The translations under genes were made by a program, and so were the position numbers. Shown piece after piece: positions 1 through 6,115 of a DNA stretch of 11,630 nt; position 1 is the stretch's first letter; every line of letters starts with the position of its first letter. A model generated the notes under the pieces. It ran no database searches, had not been told where the DNA came from, and saw only the letters and a program-made list of their open reading frames with translations. Source of the DNA: an uncultured Flavihumibacter sp. (GTDB lineage: Bacteria; Bacteroidota; Bacteroidia; Chitinophagales; Chitinophagaceae); NCBI GenBank assembly GCA_946481605.1, contig CAMLPA010000065.1, forward strand, positions 1-11,630, read 5' to 3'.

Positions 1-819
1 CAGGCGGAGATCGATCTGTATAAGAAACGTGCGATGAACTATAAGAACCTGTTCGATCCTGAATCCAAACTGATGCGCGGAAAGAACAAGGATGGGAAGT
101 TCCAGTCGCCGTTCAACCCATTCAAATGGGGGGATGCGTTTACGGAAGGAAATTCCTGGCACTACAGTTGGTCCGTTTTCCAGGATATTGAAGGACTGAA
201 GCAACTCATGGGCGGCGATAAATCTTTCATTGGTATGCTGGATTCGGTATTCAATATGCCCCCGGTATTTGATGATTCCTATTATGGTGGTACGATCCAC
301 GAAATCCGTGAAATGCAGATCATGAACATGGGGCAGTACGCGCACGGCAACCAACCCATTCAACACATGATTTACCTGTACAACTATACTTCAGCGCCCT
401 GGAAAACGCAGTACTGGGTGCGTGAAGCGATGAACAAATTGTACAACCCCAATCCCGATGGCTATTGCGGTGATGAAGACAATGGCCAAACCTCAGCCTG
501 GTACGTGTTCTCCGCGATGGGCTTTTATCCTGTTTGTCCGGGTACCACGCAATATGTATTGGGCGCACCACTTTTCCCGAAGATCACCCTTCAGCCGGAA
601 GCCGGGAAAAAACTGGTGATTGAAGCGCCAGGTAATTCAGACAAAGCGATTTACGTGCAGGATTTGAAACTGAACGGCGCCACTTACACGAAGAACTGGG
701 TAGATCATTTTGAACTGATGAAAGGTGGTAACATCCGTTTTCAGATGGGTACTCTACCTAAAAAAGACAGAGGTACGGCACAATCAGCCTGGCCGTACTC
801 CATGAGTTTGGATAAGTAG
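1..819 (+). CDS. GH92 family alpha-mannosidase, C-terminal part (5' end outside window)
   Basis: The frame is open from base 1 and gives 272 residues of a protein whose family is usually about 750 residues, so roughly the last third is present. GH92 enzymes are calcium-dependent exo-alpha-mannosidases that trim mannose from N-glycans or mannans, usually in the periplasm or at the cell surface. The family signatures are clear: EGNSWHYSW at fragment residues 49-57, GDEDNGQ at 157-163 followed by SAWYVFSAMGFYPV, and the GAPLFPKITL strand of the C-terminal beta domain. The Glu of EGNSW (codon 145-147) lies 109 and 111 residues before the two Asp of GDED. That matches the spacing I recall for the general acid E533 and the D642/D644 base pair of Bacteroides BT3990, so the catalytic site looks intact. 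The first in-frame ATG, at 34, is internal and not the real start. The gene ends in TAG at 817-819 and is followed by an intrinsic terminator. The exact linkage specificity cannot be told. Confidence 0.93.
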   Translation, partial: QAEIDLYKKRAMNYKNLFDPESKLMRGKNKDGKFQSPFNPFKWGDAFTEGNSWHYSWSVFQDIEGLKQLMGGDKSFIGMLDSVFNMPPVFDDSYYGGTIHEIREMQIMNMGQYAHGNQPIQHMIYLYNYTSAPWKTQYWVREAMNKLYNPNPDGYCGDEDNGQTSAWYVFSAMGFYPVCPGTTQYVLGAPLFPKITLQPEAGKKLVIEAPGNSDKAIYVQDLKLNGATYTKNWVDHFELMKGGNIRFQMGTLPKKDRGTAQSAWPYSMSLDK

Positions 820-847
820 AAAACAGGTTGAGTCGAATTTTGAATGG

Positions 848-873
848 CCCCTTCGGAAACGAAGGGGTTTTTT
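848..873 (+). terminator. Intrinsic terminator after the GH92 gene
   Basis: A perfect 8-bp stem, CCCCTTCG (848-855) with CGAAGGGG (860-867), closes a GAAA tetraloop and is followed at once by TTTTTT (868-873). It starts 29 bases after the GH92 stop. Only the plus strand has a U-tract, so it ends the mannosidase transcript. The minus-strand MFS gene has its stop codon (872-874) inside the T-run, so the two convergent genes share this short spacer. Confidence 0.9.
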
Positions 874-2032
874 ATGATTGCTCCGCCAGCCTTCTACCCA
901 ACACTGTTGTGCCCAGGCCAAGGATTGCCACTGTAATAAACGACCACCTTAAACTGGCAACTTCAGCGATGAACCCGATAATAGGCGGTCCGATCAAAAA
1001 GCCCAGGAACCCTATGGAAGAAACGGCCGCGAGGGCTACTCCGGGCAGCATGGTGGTGGATTTTCCCGCCTGACTGTAAGCCAGCGGCACTACGGAGGAT
1101 GTACCCAGTCCAACAAGGAGAAAACCGCAGGTGGCCGCGAAAATAGTAGGTACGGCCACTGCCAGCCCCATTCCCGCGAGAATCAGTAATCCGCTCATTT
1201 GCAGGATGCGTGTGTTGCCGAAGCGGGTTACCAGAAAATCGGCGGCGAAACGGCCTCCGGCCATGGTGGTCATGAACGCGACATAGCCGAGTCGGGTGAT
1301 CTCGGTAGGCGCGTTCACCACTTTTTCAAAATAGATACCGCTCCAGTCGAACATGGTTCCTTCGCATATCATACTGGCGAAAGCGATCATGCCCAGCGTA
1401 AATATCTTTTTATCGGGCTTCACGAAAATTTTCCGCTTCGCACTGCCTGTATTGGCTGCATCGCGTGGGAGAATGTATTTGTGCGCCGCTGCCAGCAATA
1501 CCAATGTAATAAGGTATATGATGCAGAAATGCCTGAACGGGGAAATATGATCGGCCACCATAAAGCTACTGATTACACCACCTGTAAAGCCTGCAAGACT
1601 CCACAAACCGTGGAACGAGGCCATGATGCTGCGGCGGTAAATCCTTTCCACGCCAACGCCCTGTGTGTTCACGCTGATGTTGCAGAGGTTGCCACACATC
1701 CCGAAAATGAACAATCCCAGCGTAAGCTGCCATACCTGCGTTACTGTGCCAAGTGCAACCAGTACTGCGGGATACAGCATTGCCGCGGTAGTCAGTGTTT
1801 TTTTGCTGCTGAAACGACTCACCAGGTAGCCGGAAAGCCCCATGGCAGTGAGCTGCCCCAATGGGAGGGCAAACAGTACGCCGCCCAGTCCCGCATCGGA
1901 AAGATTGAGCGTATTTTTTATATCGGGGATACGGCTTGCCCAGGTCGAAAAAACGAGCCCCTGCAAAAAGAAGAACGTGCTTACGCCTACCCTGAAATAG
2001 CGTTGTGTGGTGAAAGAAAGAGAAAAATTCAT
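872..2032 (-). CDS. MFS transporter, YbjJ-like
   Basis: This is a 386-residue inner-membrane protein with about 12 hydrophobic segments and a basic central loop near residues 187-209, the usual layout of the major facilitator superfamily. Several blocks resemble E. coli YbjJ as I remember it: WASRIPDIK (31-39), the glycine-rich GGVLFALPLG (50-59), VNTQGVGVER (121-130), HGLWSLAG (141-148), EGTMFDWSG (224-232) and GFLIGPPIIGFIAE (344-357). The substrate of that subfamily is not settled, so none is assigned. The ATG at 2032 starts directly before a hydrophobic first helix (residues 14-32), and no better upstream start is seen. The gene converges on GH92 and diverges from the DinB-like gene, with a 96-bp spacer holding a -7 element for this strand. 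Transporter identity is firm; a link to mannose use with GH92 would be inference from proximity only. Confidence 0.9.
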   Translation of the reverse strand: MNFSLSFTTQRYFRVGVSTFFFLQGLVFSTWASRIPDIKNTLNLSDAGLGGVLFALPLGQLTAMGLSGYLVSRFSSKKTLTTAAMLYPAVLVALGTVTQVWQLTLGLFIFGMCGNLCNISVNTQGVGVERIYRRSIMASFHGLWSLAGFTGGVISSFMVADHISPFRHFCIIYLITLVLLAAAHKYILPRDAANTGSAKRKIFVKPDKKIFTLGMIAFASMICEGTMFDWSGIYFEKVVNAPTEITRLGYVAFMTTMAGGRFAADFLVTRFGNTRILQMSGLLILAGMGLAVAVPTIFAATCGFLLVGLGTSSVVPLAYSQAGKSTTMLPGVALAAVSSIGFLGFLIGPPIIGFIAEVASLRWSFITVAILGLGTTVLGRRLAEQS

Positions 2033-2079
2033 GCTGCTACTGTTTTCTGCGCTAAAAAAATGGCAGCAATTCGTTGCCG

Positions 2080-2087
2080 CAAAATTA
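2080..2087 (-). promoter_or_regulatory. Candidate -7 element for the MFS gene
   Basis: Read on the minus strand the site is TAATTTTG, an exact match to the Bacteroidota -7 consensus TAnnTTTG. It lies 47 bases before the MFS start codon and would give a leader of about 40 nt. No convincing -33 TTG is found at the usual distance, so the call rests on one element and its position. Confidence 0.5.
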
Positions 2088-2116
2088 GCAAAAAATCACT
2101 GAAACGATGGTTGGCG

Positions 2117-2124
2117 TATCTTTA
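2117..2124 (+). promoter_or_regulatory. Possible -7 element for the DinB-like gene
   Basis: TATCTTTA matches TAnnTTTG except for its last base and lies 4 bases before the ATG at 2129. If used, transcription would begin at or next to the start codon, giving a leaderless or nearly leaderless mRNA. No clear -33 TTG is present. No Shine-Dalgarno sequence precedes this start. Confidence 0.3.
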
Positions 2125-2128
2125 AGTC

Positions 2129-2680
2129 ATGGAAAGTTATCTTCAAAGTACCATCAAATTGTTCCGTTATTATAAGGAACAGGCCGATAAAACCATGGCC
2201 CAGCTTGACGAACAGCAGCTGTTCTGGCAATACAATCCGCAAAGCAATGCCATCGCCACAATTGTGCGCCACATGGCCGGGAATATGCTGAGCCGCTTTA
2301 CCGATTTCCTGACTTCCGATGGAGAAAAAGACTGGCGTGACCGTGATGCGGAATTTTCCGCTGAACCGGGTTCACGTGCTGCGTTACTGGCGCTTTGGGA
2401 AAAAGGCTGGACCGTACTCCTGGAAACCCTTTCCGTATTAAATCAGGATGACCTGGAGAAAGTGGTGTATATCCGTAACGAAGGGCACACGGTAATCGAG
2501 GCTGTGAACAGGCAACTGGCGCATTACGCCAGTCACGTGGGACAAATTCTTTATATCGGGAAGATGGCAAAAGGGGAAAACTGGCAATACCTATCTATTC
2601 CTCCCAACCAGTCTGCACAATTCAACCAGGAAAAATTCTCGCAGGATAAAACCAGAAAACATTTCACGGATAAGGCGTGA
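2129..2680 (+). CDS. DinB-fold protein, DUF1572-like
   Basis: This 183-residue soluble protein shows the pattern of the DinB/YfiT four-helix superfamily, nearest to the DUF1572 group. A helix near the N-terminus ends in IVRHMAGNMLSRF, and a late helix carries LAHYASHVGQILYIGK. His48, His132 and His136 are placed as in the typical three-His metal site of the fold (one His in helix 2, an HxxxH pair in helix 4), so divalent-metal binding is likely. Members of this superfamily include thiol-dependent transferases and damage-induced proteins of unknown activity. Nothing here tells the reaction. There is no signal peptide, so it should be cytoplasmic. It diverges from the MFS gene and lies 32 bp before the DUF2167 gene, which could share its transcript. 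The C-terminal tail (about 160-183) is polar and probably flexible. Confidence 0.85.
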   Translation: MESYLQSTIKLFRYYKEQADKTMAQLDEQQLFWQYNPQSNAIATIVRHMAGNMLSRFTDFLTSDGEKDWRDRDAEFSAEPGSRAALLALWEKGWTVLLETLSVLNQDDLEKVVYIRNEGHTVIEAVNRQLAHYASHVGQILYIGKMAKGENWQYLSIPPNQSAQFNQEKFSQDKTRKHFTDKA

Positions 2681-2712
2681 AAAATTATCTTGTGTGGAAA
2701 TAAATTACCCCT

Positions 2713-3686
2713 ATGTCCCTTAGAACCCTGTGTGCGGCATTTCTTTTATGCTGCACTTTCGCAACCTTTGCCGGTCCTGGTGAAGATTCACTTGCCAATC
2801 AGTTAAAAGAATACGCCCGTTTTGCGGATTCTGTAAACGCCACGCTTAAATACCAGACGGGAAAGGTAACCCTGCCGGATGGTAAAGTATCGCTCAACGT
2901 GCCCGCCGGATTCAAGTTCCTCAGCAAAGAACAAAGTCGCTTTGTACTCACAGACCTTTGGGGAAACCCGAAAGAGAGTGTTTCCGACCTGGAAGGCATG
3001 ATTTTCAGAGAGGAGTCTGACCCATTCGCTGAAAACAGTTATGCCTTTATCGTAAGCTACGAGAATATGGGACACGTAAATGACGATGATGCCGCCGATA
3101 TTAATTATGATGAAATGATGCAGCAACTGCAGGAAGATGAAAAGGCCACCAATACCGAAAGGGCCCAAAATGGCTATGAGACCCTGCACATCATTGGCTG
3201 GGCGCAGAAGCCATTCTATGATGCAAAAAACAAAGTGCTGCATTGGGCGAAGGAAATCAAATTCGGCTCATCGGATGAGCATACACTGAATTATGAAGTC
3301 AGGCTATTGGGCCGTAATGGTGTACTTTCCCTGAATGCCGTAAGTAGTATGACGAGCTTCCTGCTGTAAAAAAAGATATCCCCTCCATCCTGAACATCGC
3401 GAGCTTTACCGAAGGCAATACCTATGCTGATTTTGACCCAAAAGTGGATGAGGTGGCCGCCTGGACCATTGGTGGACTGGTAGCCGGCAAGGTTTTGTTG
3501 AAAGCCGGATTTTTTGCGGTAATCCTGAAATTTCTGGCCGCTTCCTGGAAGTTCATCCTTTTGGGACTTGTTGCATTTGATGGTGTGTTCAAGCGTTTTT
3601 TCTCCAGGAAGAAAAAAGAAGAACTTGTTCCTGCAGTTGCAACCAATGAACCTGCGCCTCCGGCCAACGAACCAGGCCAGGAGTAA
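2713..3686 (+). pseudogene. DUF2167 family membrane protein, frameshifted
   Basis: Two adjacent reading frames encode one DUF2167 protein of unknown function. The first (2713-3369, 218 residues) has a signal peptide or N-terminal anchor (MSLRTLCAAFLLCCTFATFA). It then shows KVTLPDGKVSLNVPAGFKFL, the YENMGHVNDDDAADINYDEM block and GWAQKPFYD. It ends abnormally after AVSSM with TSFLL and a stop. The second frame, readable from 3351, continues the family pattern without loss: DELPAVKKDIPSIL, then EGNTYADFDPKVDEVAAW, two hydrophobic membrane segments and a basic FKRFFSRKKK tail, with stop at 3684-3686. Restoring one G in the ATGACG at 3349-3354 (ATGGACG) would join them into about 324 residues, close to the family size. 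No slippery heptamer supports programmed frameshifting. It is therefore a recent one-base deletion or a sequence error. The gene follows the DinB-like gene and ends at a hairpin terminator. Confidence 0.82.
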
Positions 3687-3717
3687 CCTTTATTGTTGTA
3701 TATTCCGTTTTCAATAA

Positions 3718-3753
3718 ATCCTTCTTCCCGCCCTCAGGCGGAAGAAGGATTTT
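3718..3753 (+). terminator. Intrinsic terminator after the DUF2167 gene
   Basis: An 11-bp stem (3718-3728 with 3740-3750), one bulged C at 3729 and three more GC pairs close a CTCA loop (3733-3736). The stem is followed by T residues up to 3753. It lies 31 bases after the DUF2167 stop. The stem is long and purine/pyrimidine skewed (CTTCTTCC with GGAAGAAG). Its 3' end is only 12 bases before the ATG of the next gene, which is unusual and leaves little room for a separate promoter. Confidence 0.8.
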
Positions 3754-3765
3754 AAATTGATCTTC

Positions 3766-5166
3766 ATGAAACGATGTTTGCTTTCTGCCCTCCTGTTTCT
3801 CCTGGTATCCAATGCTTTCGCGCTCTTGCGCCTTCCCGGTATTTTTTCCGACCACATGGTATTACAACGGAACAGTGTTGTGTCGGTGTGGGGGTGGAGT
3901 CAGCCCAATGAAATGGTTCGGGTAACGGCCTCCTGGCTGAAAGATACGGTTACGGTTCAGTCGAAGGAGAATGCCCGTTGGGAGGTGAAACTCACCACGC
4001 CAGAGGCAGGCGGGCCTTATGAAGTGCAGGTGATGACCCGTTACGAAAAGCTGGTGCTGAAGGATGTGCTGATTGGCGAAGTATGGCTTTGTTCCGGGCA
4101 GTCCAATATGGAATGGAACGTTTACAATGGGCTGCCGCAAATGGAAGCGGAGTTGCCCAATGCCACCAATAAGAATATCCGGTTGATGCATGTGCAGAAG
4201 AAAGGAGCAGCACATCCGCAGGAAGACCTCCGGGATACCTGGAAGGTGTGCAATCCTGAAGATGCGAAATCTTTCAGCGCCGTGGCTTACTTTCTGGCCA
4301 AAAAACTTCAGCACGAACTCAACGTGCCCATCGGTGTGATCAACGCCAGTTGGGGCGGTACCCCAGCGGAAGTTTGGACACCAGAAGCTGTGGTAATGGA
4401 AAGCCCTTTTCTGAAGGGATTCGCCACACGGCAAAATTACAGCGTACACTGGCCCGTTGCACCGGGTGTACTTTGGAACGCTATGATCCACCCTCTTGTG
4501 GGGTATAAGATTGCCGGCGCCTGCTGGTACCAGGGCGAATCGAATGTAGGCACCTGGCAGGGCTACCAACTGCTTTTTTCCGGTATGATCCAGGCCTGGC
4601 GGCAGGCATGGGGCTATGAGTTTCCTTTTTATTTTGTCCAGATCGCTCCCTACACTTACAATTCAGGGAATGCACAATCTGCGGCCCTGTTGCGTGAGCA
4701 ACAGCAAAAAACACTTTCCCTTCCCTCTACCGCCATGGTAGTGGTGACTGATATCACAGACGATGTAAAAGACATTCATCCCCGCCTTAAAAAGGAGGTG
4801 GGCGATCGACTGGCCGATATAGCGCTGGCAGAAATGTACCAGCGCAAACTCGTTGATTACAAGAGTCCTGTTTTCGATTACTTTAAAGTCGAAAAGAACC
4901 GTATGCGTATTCACTTCAAGTACCTCAACGGCACACTTGTAGTGAAAGGCGCTGAAGTAACCGATCTCTTCCTTGCGGGAGCCGATGGTGTATTTTATCC
5001 AGCGAAGGGTGTGGTGGATAAAAACACACTACTCGTTTCCAGCGACAAGGTTCAGGAGCCCGTTGCCGTCCGTTTTGGCTTCACCGATACTTCTATGCCC
5101 AACCTGTTCAACGGCAAGGGGCTTCCAGTTTCCCCTTTTCGTACGGATACCTGGGAGTTGCGTTAG
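3766..5166 (+). CDS. Secreted sialate O-acetylesterase family protein (SGNH)
   Basis: This 466-residue protein starts with a signal peptide, MKRCLLSALLFLLVSNAFA. The ATG at 3766 puts this peptide at the true N-terminus; an in-frame TTG at 3757 adds only three residues and is not preferred. The opening block LRLPGIFSDHMVLQR with VWGW is typical of bacterial sialate O-acetylesterase homologues and is followed by a small beta-sandwich. The SGNH catalytic domain begins at GEVWLCSGQSNMEW, with Ser113 as the likely nucleophile. It continues through WGGTPAEVW (196-204) and WYQGESN (254-260), and ends with the Asp336-x-His338 pair in KDIHP. These enzymes remove acetyl esters from sialic acids or, in many environmental Bacteroidota, from plant polysaccharides such as xylan. 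The exact substrate is open. It should act in the periplasm or outside the cell. No Shine-Dalgarno site is seen. Its TAG overlaps the stop codon of the convergent HAD gene. Confidence 0.9.
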   Translation: MKRCLLSALLFLLVSNAFALLRLPGIFSDHMVLQRNSVVSVWGWSQPNEMVRVTASWLKDTVTVQSKENARWEVKLTTPEAGGPYEVQVMTRYEKLVLKDVLIGEVWLCSGQSNMEWNVYNGLPQMEAELPNATNKNIRLMHVQKKGAAHPQEDLRDTWKVCNPEDAKSFSAVAYFLAKKLQHELNVPIGVINASWGGTPAEVWTPEAVVMESPFLKGFATRQNYSVHWPVAPGVLWNAMIHPLVGYKIAGACWYQGESNVGTWQGYQLLFSGMIQAWRQAWGYEFPFYFVQIAPYTYNSGNAQSAALLREQQQKTLSLPSTAMVVVTDITDDVKDIHPRLKKEVGDRLADIALAEMYQRKLVDYKSPVFDYFKVEKNRMRIHFKYLNGTLVVKGAEVTDLFLAGADGVFYPAKGVVDKNTLLVSSDKVQEPVAVRFGFTDTSMPNLFNGKGLPVSPFRTDTWELR

Positions 5167-5819
5167 TGCAGCAACTGCTCCAGTAACGGATCGGTGTAAT
5201 CTTCAATGAAGCCGATGATGTTATCGTACCTGCTGAATTCTTCAGCAGTATGCATTGTTGTGATCACAACTGCTTTCATACCTGCGTTGGCGGCCGCTTC
5301 AACGCCTTTGGGTGCATCTTCAAATACGATACAGTTTGAAGGCTCAATATTAAGTTGCATAGCGCCTTTCAGAAACGTTTCCGGGTCGGGTTTGCTGCGT
5401 ACCACATCGTCAGCGCTCACGATTACCGGGAAATATTTGTGCAGGTCCAATCCATCCAGGATAAAACTGATGTTGAATGGGATGGCCGCGGAACCTATTG
5501 CCATGGGTATTCCTTCCTTGTGTGCCTGTTCAAGAAAAGAATCCAGTCCGTTGATGAGTTTCATGTGTTCCCGGTAAGCCGTCTGGTAGCGTTTTTCTTT
5601 TTCAACGGACCAGTGATCGATTTCTTGCGGTGTGAAAGCTTCTTTACCGAAAATGCGTTCCAGCAATTCGCTGTTCTTGCCATACATCTCTTTGTCTACC
5701 TGGGCTTTTGTTAGTCCTGCCGCGAGGTCGTTGTTAAGGATATCAAACCAGCTTTTGGAGTGATAAGCCATATCATCTATGATGGTTCCGTTCAGGTCAA
5801 AAAGAAACGCTTTGTTCAT
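5163..5819 (-). CDS. HAD family hydrolase, beta-phosphoglucomutase-like
   Basis: This 218-residue cytoplasmic protein has the HAD core plus a helical cap after motif I (subfamily IA). The motifs are DLNGT (Asp8 nucleophile, Asn10), Ser110 in IGSAA, Lys143 in RSKPDPE, and Glu167-Asp168 in VFEDAPKGVEAA. The order, spacing and KPDPE...EDA pairing fit the beta-phosphoglucomutase/sugar-phosphatase branch, which isomerises or dephosphorylates hexose phosphates with Mg2+. The second Asp of the DxD motif, the general acid/base, is Asn here. That makes the mutase or phosphatase reaction uncertain and is discussed as a finding. The ATG at 5819 is chosen because MNKAFLFD is the normal start of the family; the in-frame TTG at 5843 lies inside the -7 promoter element. 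The gene stands alone on the minus strand and shares bases 5163-5166 with the esterase gene end. Confidence 0.88.
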   Translation of the reverse strand: MNKAFLFDLNGTIIDDMAYHSKSWFDILNNDLAAGLTKAQVDKEMYGKNSELLERIFGKEAFTPQEIDHWSVEKEKRYQTAYREHMKLINGLDSFLEQAHKEGIPMAIGSAAIPFNISFILDGLDLHKYFPVIVSADDVVRSKPDPETFLKGAMQLNIEPSNCIVFEDAPKGVEAAANAGMKAVVITTMHTAEEFSRYDNIIGFIEDYTDPLLEQLLH

Positions 5820-5840
5820 CTGTTGTGTTTTGATACGGGG

Positions 5841-5848
5841 CAAAGGTA
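5841..5848 (-). promoter_or_regulatory. -7 promoter element of the HAD gene
   Basis: On the minus strand the site reads TACCTTTG, a full match to TAnnTTTG. It lies 21 bases before the ATG at 5819. A clear TTG -33 element is missing at the expected distance. Its presence argues against translation from the TTG at 5843, which overlaps it. Confidence 0.55.
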
Positions 5849-5878
5849 AAGCGGCGAAAATGGAATTGGTGCAGGATG

Positions 5879-5944
5879 GTGTTTTTCTATAGTTAAATAC
5901 GGATGGGATTGGTAGAAAAACACTGTATAGGGTTTGTGTTTTTC
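5879..5944. repeat. Three GTGTTTTTC repeats in alternating orientation
   Basis: Copy 1 is GTGTTTTTCTA on the plus strand (5879-5889). Copy 2 is its perfect 11-bp inverted match (5913-5923). Copy 3 is GTGTTTTTC again on the plus strand (5936-5944). Copies 1 and 3 also share a similar tail, TATAGTTAAATACGG against TATAACTAACCGG, so they look like a diverged direct duplication of about 24 bp. Copy 2 can pair with copy 1 (loop 23 nt) or copy 3 (loop 12 nt), but not both. The cluster lies between the HAD promoter and the susC gene. Its function is not known; regulator half-sites or alternative RNA stems are both possible. Confidence 0.7.
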
Positions 5945-5970
5945 ACTTATAACTAACCGGTATATAAACT

Positions 5971-6003
5971 AAAAACCGCATCAGTTAAGATGCGGCTTGT
6001 TTT
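5971..6003 (-). terminator. Orphan terminator-like hairpin upstream of susC
   Basis: The stem CCGCATC (5976-5982) pairs perfectly with GATGCGG (5989-5995) around a 6-base loop, AGTTAA. On the minus strand it is followed directly by TTTTT (5975-5971), a textbook intrinsic terminator. On the plus strand the tail is CTTGTTTTC (5996-6004), a weaker U-tract, so it may work in both directions. No annotated gene ends here on either strand: HAD starts at 5819 going left and susC starts at 6116 going right. It may end an unannotated small transcript or block antisense read-through. Confidence 0.6.
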
Positions 6004-6115
6004 CACATGTGTCCGCGGGAAGTTTTCCCACTCTTGCAAAAAACGGCAAAAAAACGCATATAAAAGTTATTTATTGCAATATTTTACATATTTTACGGGT
6101 ACAAACGACTGACTT

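Larger units (their letters stand above)
5820..6115. other. Divergent intergenic region between HAD and susC
   Basis: This 296-bp AT-rich spacer contains no coding frame I would support. From left to right it holds the HAD -7 element, the GTGTTTTTC repeat cluster and the orphan hairpin. Next come a short inverted repeat, GGGAA-GTT-TTCCC (6017-6029), A-rich tracts near 6038-6054 and a 9-bp tandem duplication of ATATTTTAC (6079-6096). The susC promoter must lie here, but no exact TAnnTTTG match with a paired TTG was found on the plus strand, so it is not placed. No Shine-Dalgarno sequence precedes the susC ATG. Confidence 0.6.

Noticed and set aside
1199..2125. A 308-codon open frame on the plus strand, antisense to the MFS gene
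   Set aside because: It covers a gene with clear MFS motifs, its translation is rich in Cys, His and Gln without recognisable domains, and it runs through the MFS promoter region up to the next gene. It is most simply a by-product of codon bias on the other strand.
3444..3686. A separate 80-residue membrane protein gene starting at 3444
   Set aside because: The coding pattern continues upstream in the same frame to 3351 and matches the missing end of DUF2167, so this is the broken gene's 3' part and not an independent gene.
3757..3765. TTG start for the esterase, nine bases upstream of the ATG
   Set aside because: It adds only MIF before a normal signal peptide and lies close to the terminator tail; the ATG at 3766 gives the usual basic-hydrophobic N-terminus.
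3862..4569. A 235-codon open frame on the minus strand inside the esterase gene
   Set aside because: The plus strand carries a complete SGNH esterase with catalytic motifs. The antisense translation has no family features or signal peptide and no promoter-like element was seen for it.
1..5819. Treating GH92, esterase, HAD and susCD as one polysaccharide utilisation locus
   Set aside because: The genes lie on both strands in separate transcription units with terminators between them, and housekeeping-like DUF genes are mixed in. Co-regulation is not supported by the sequence.
5820..5843. TTG start at 5843 giving an HAD protein eight residues longer
   Set aside because: The TTG is part of the TACCTTTG promoter element, and family members start right at the first beta-strand as MNKAFLFD does.
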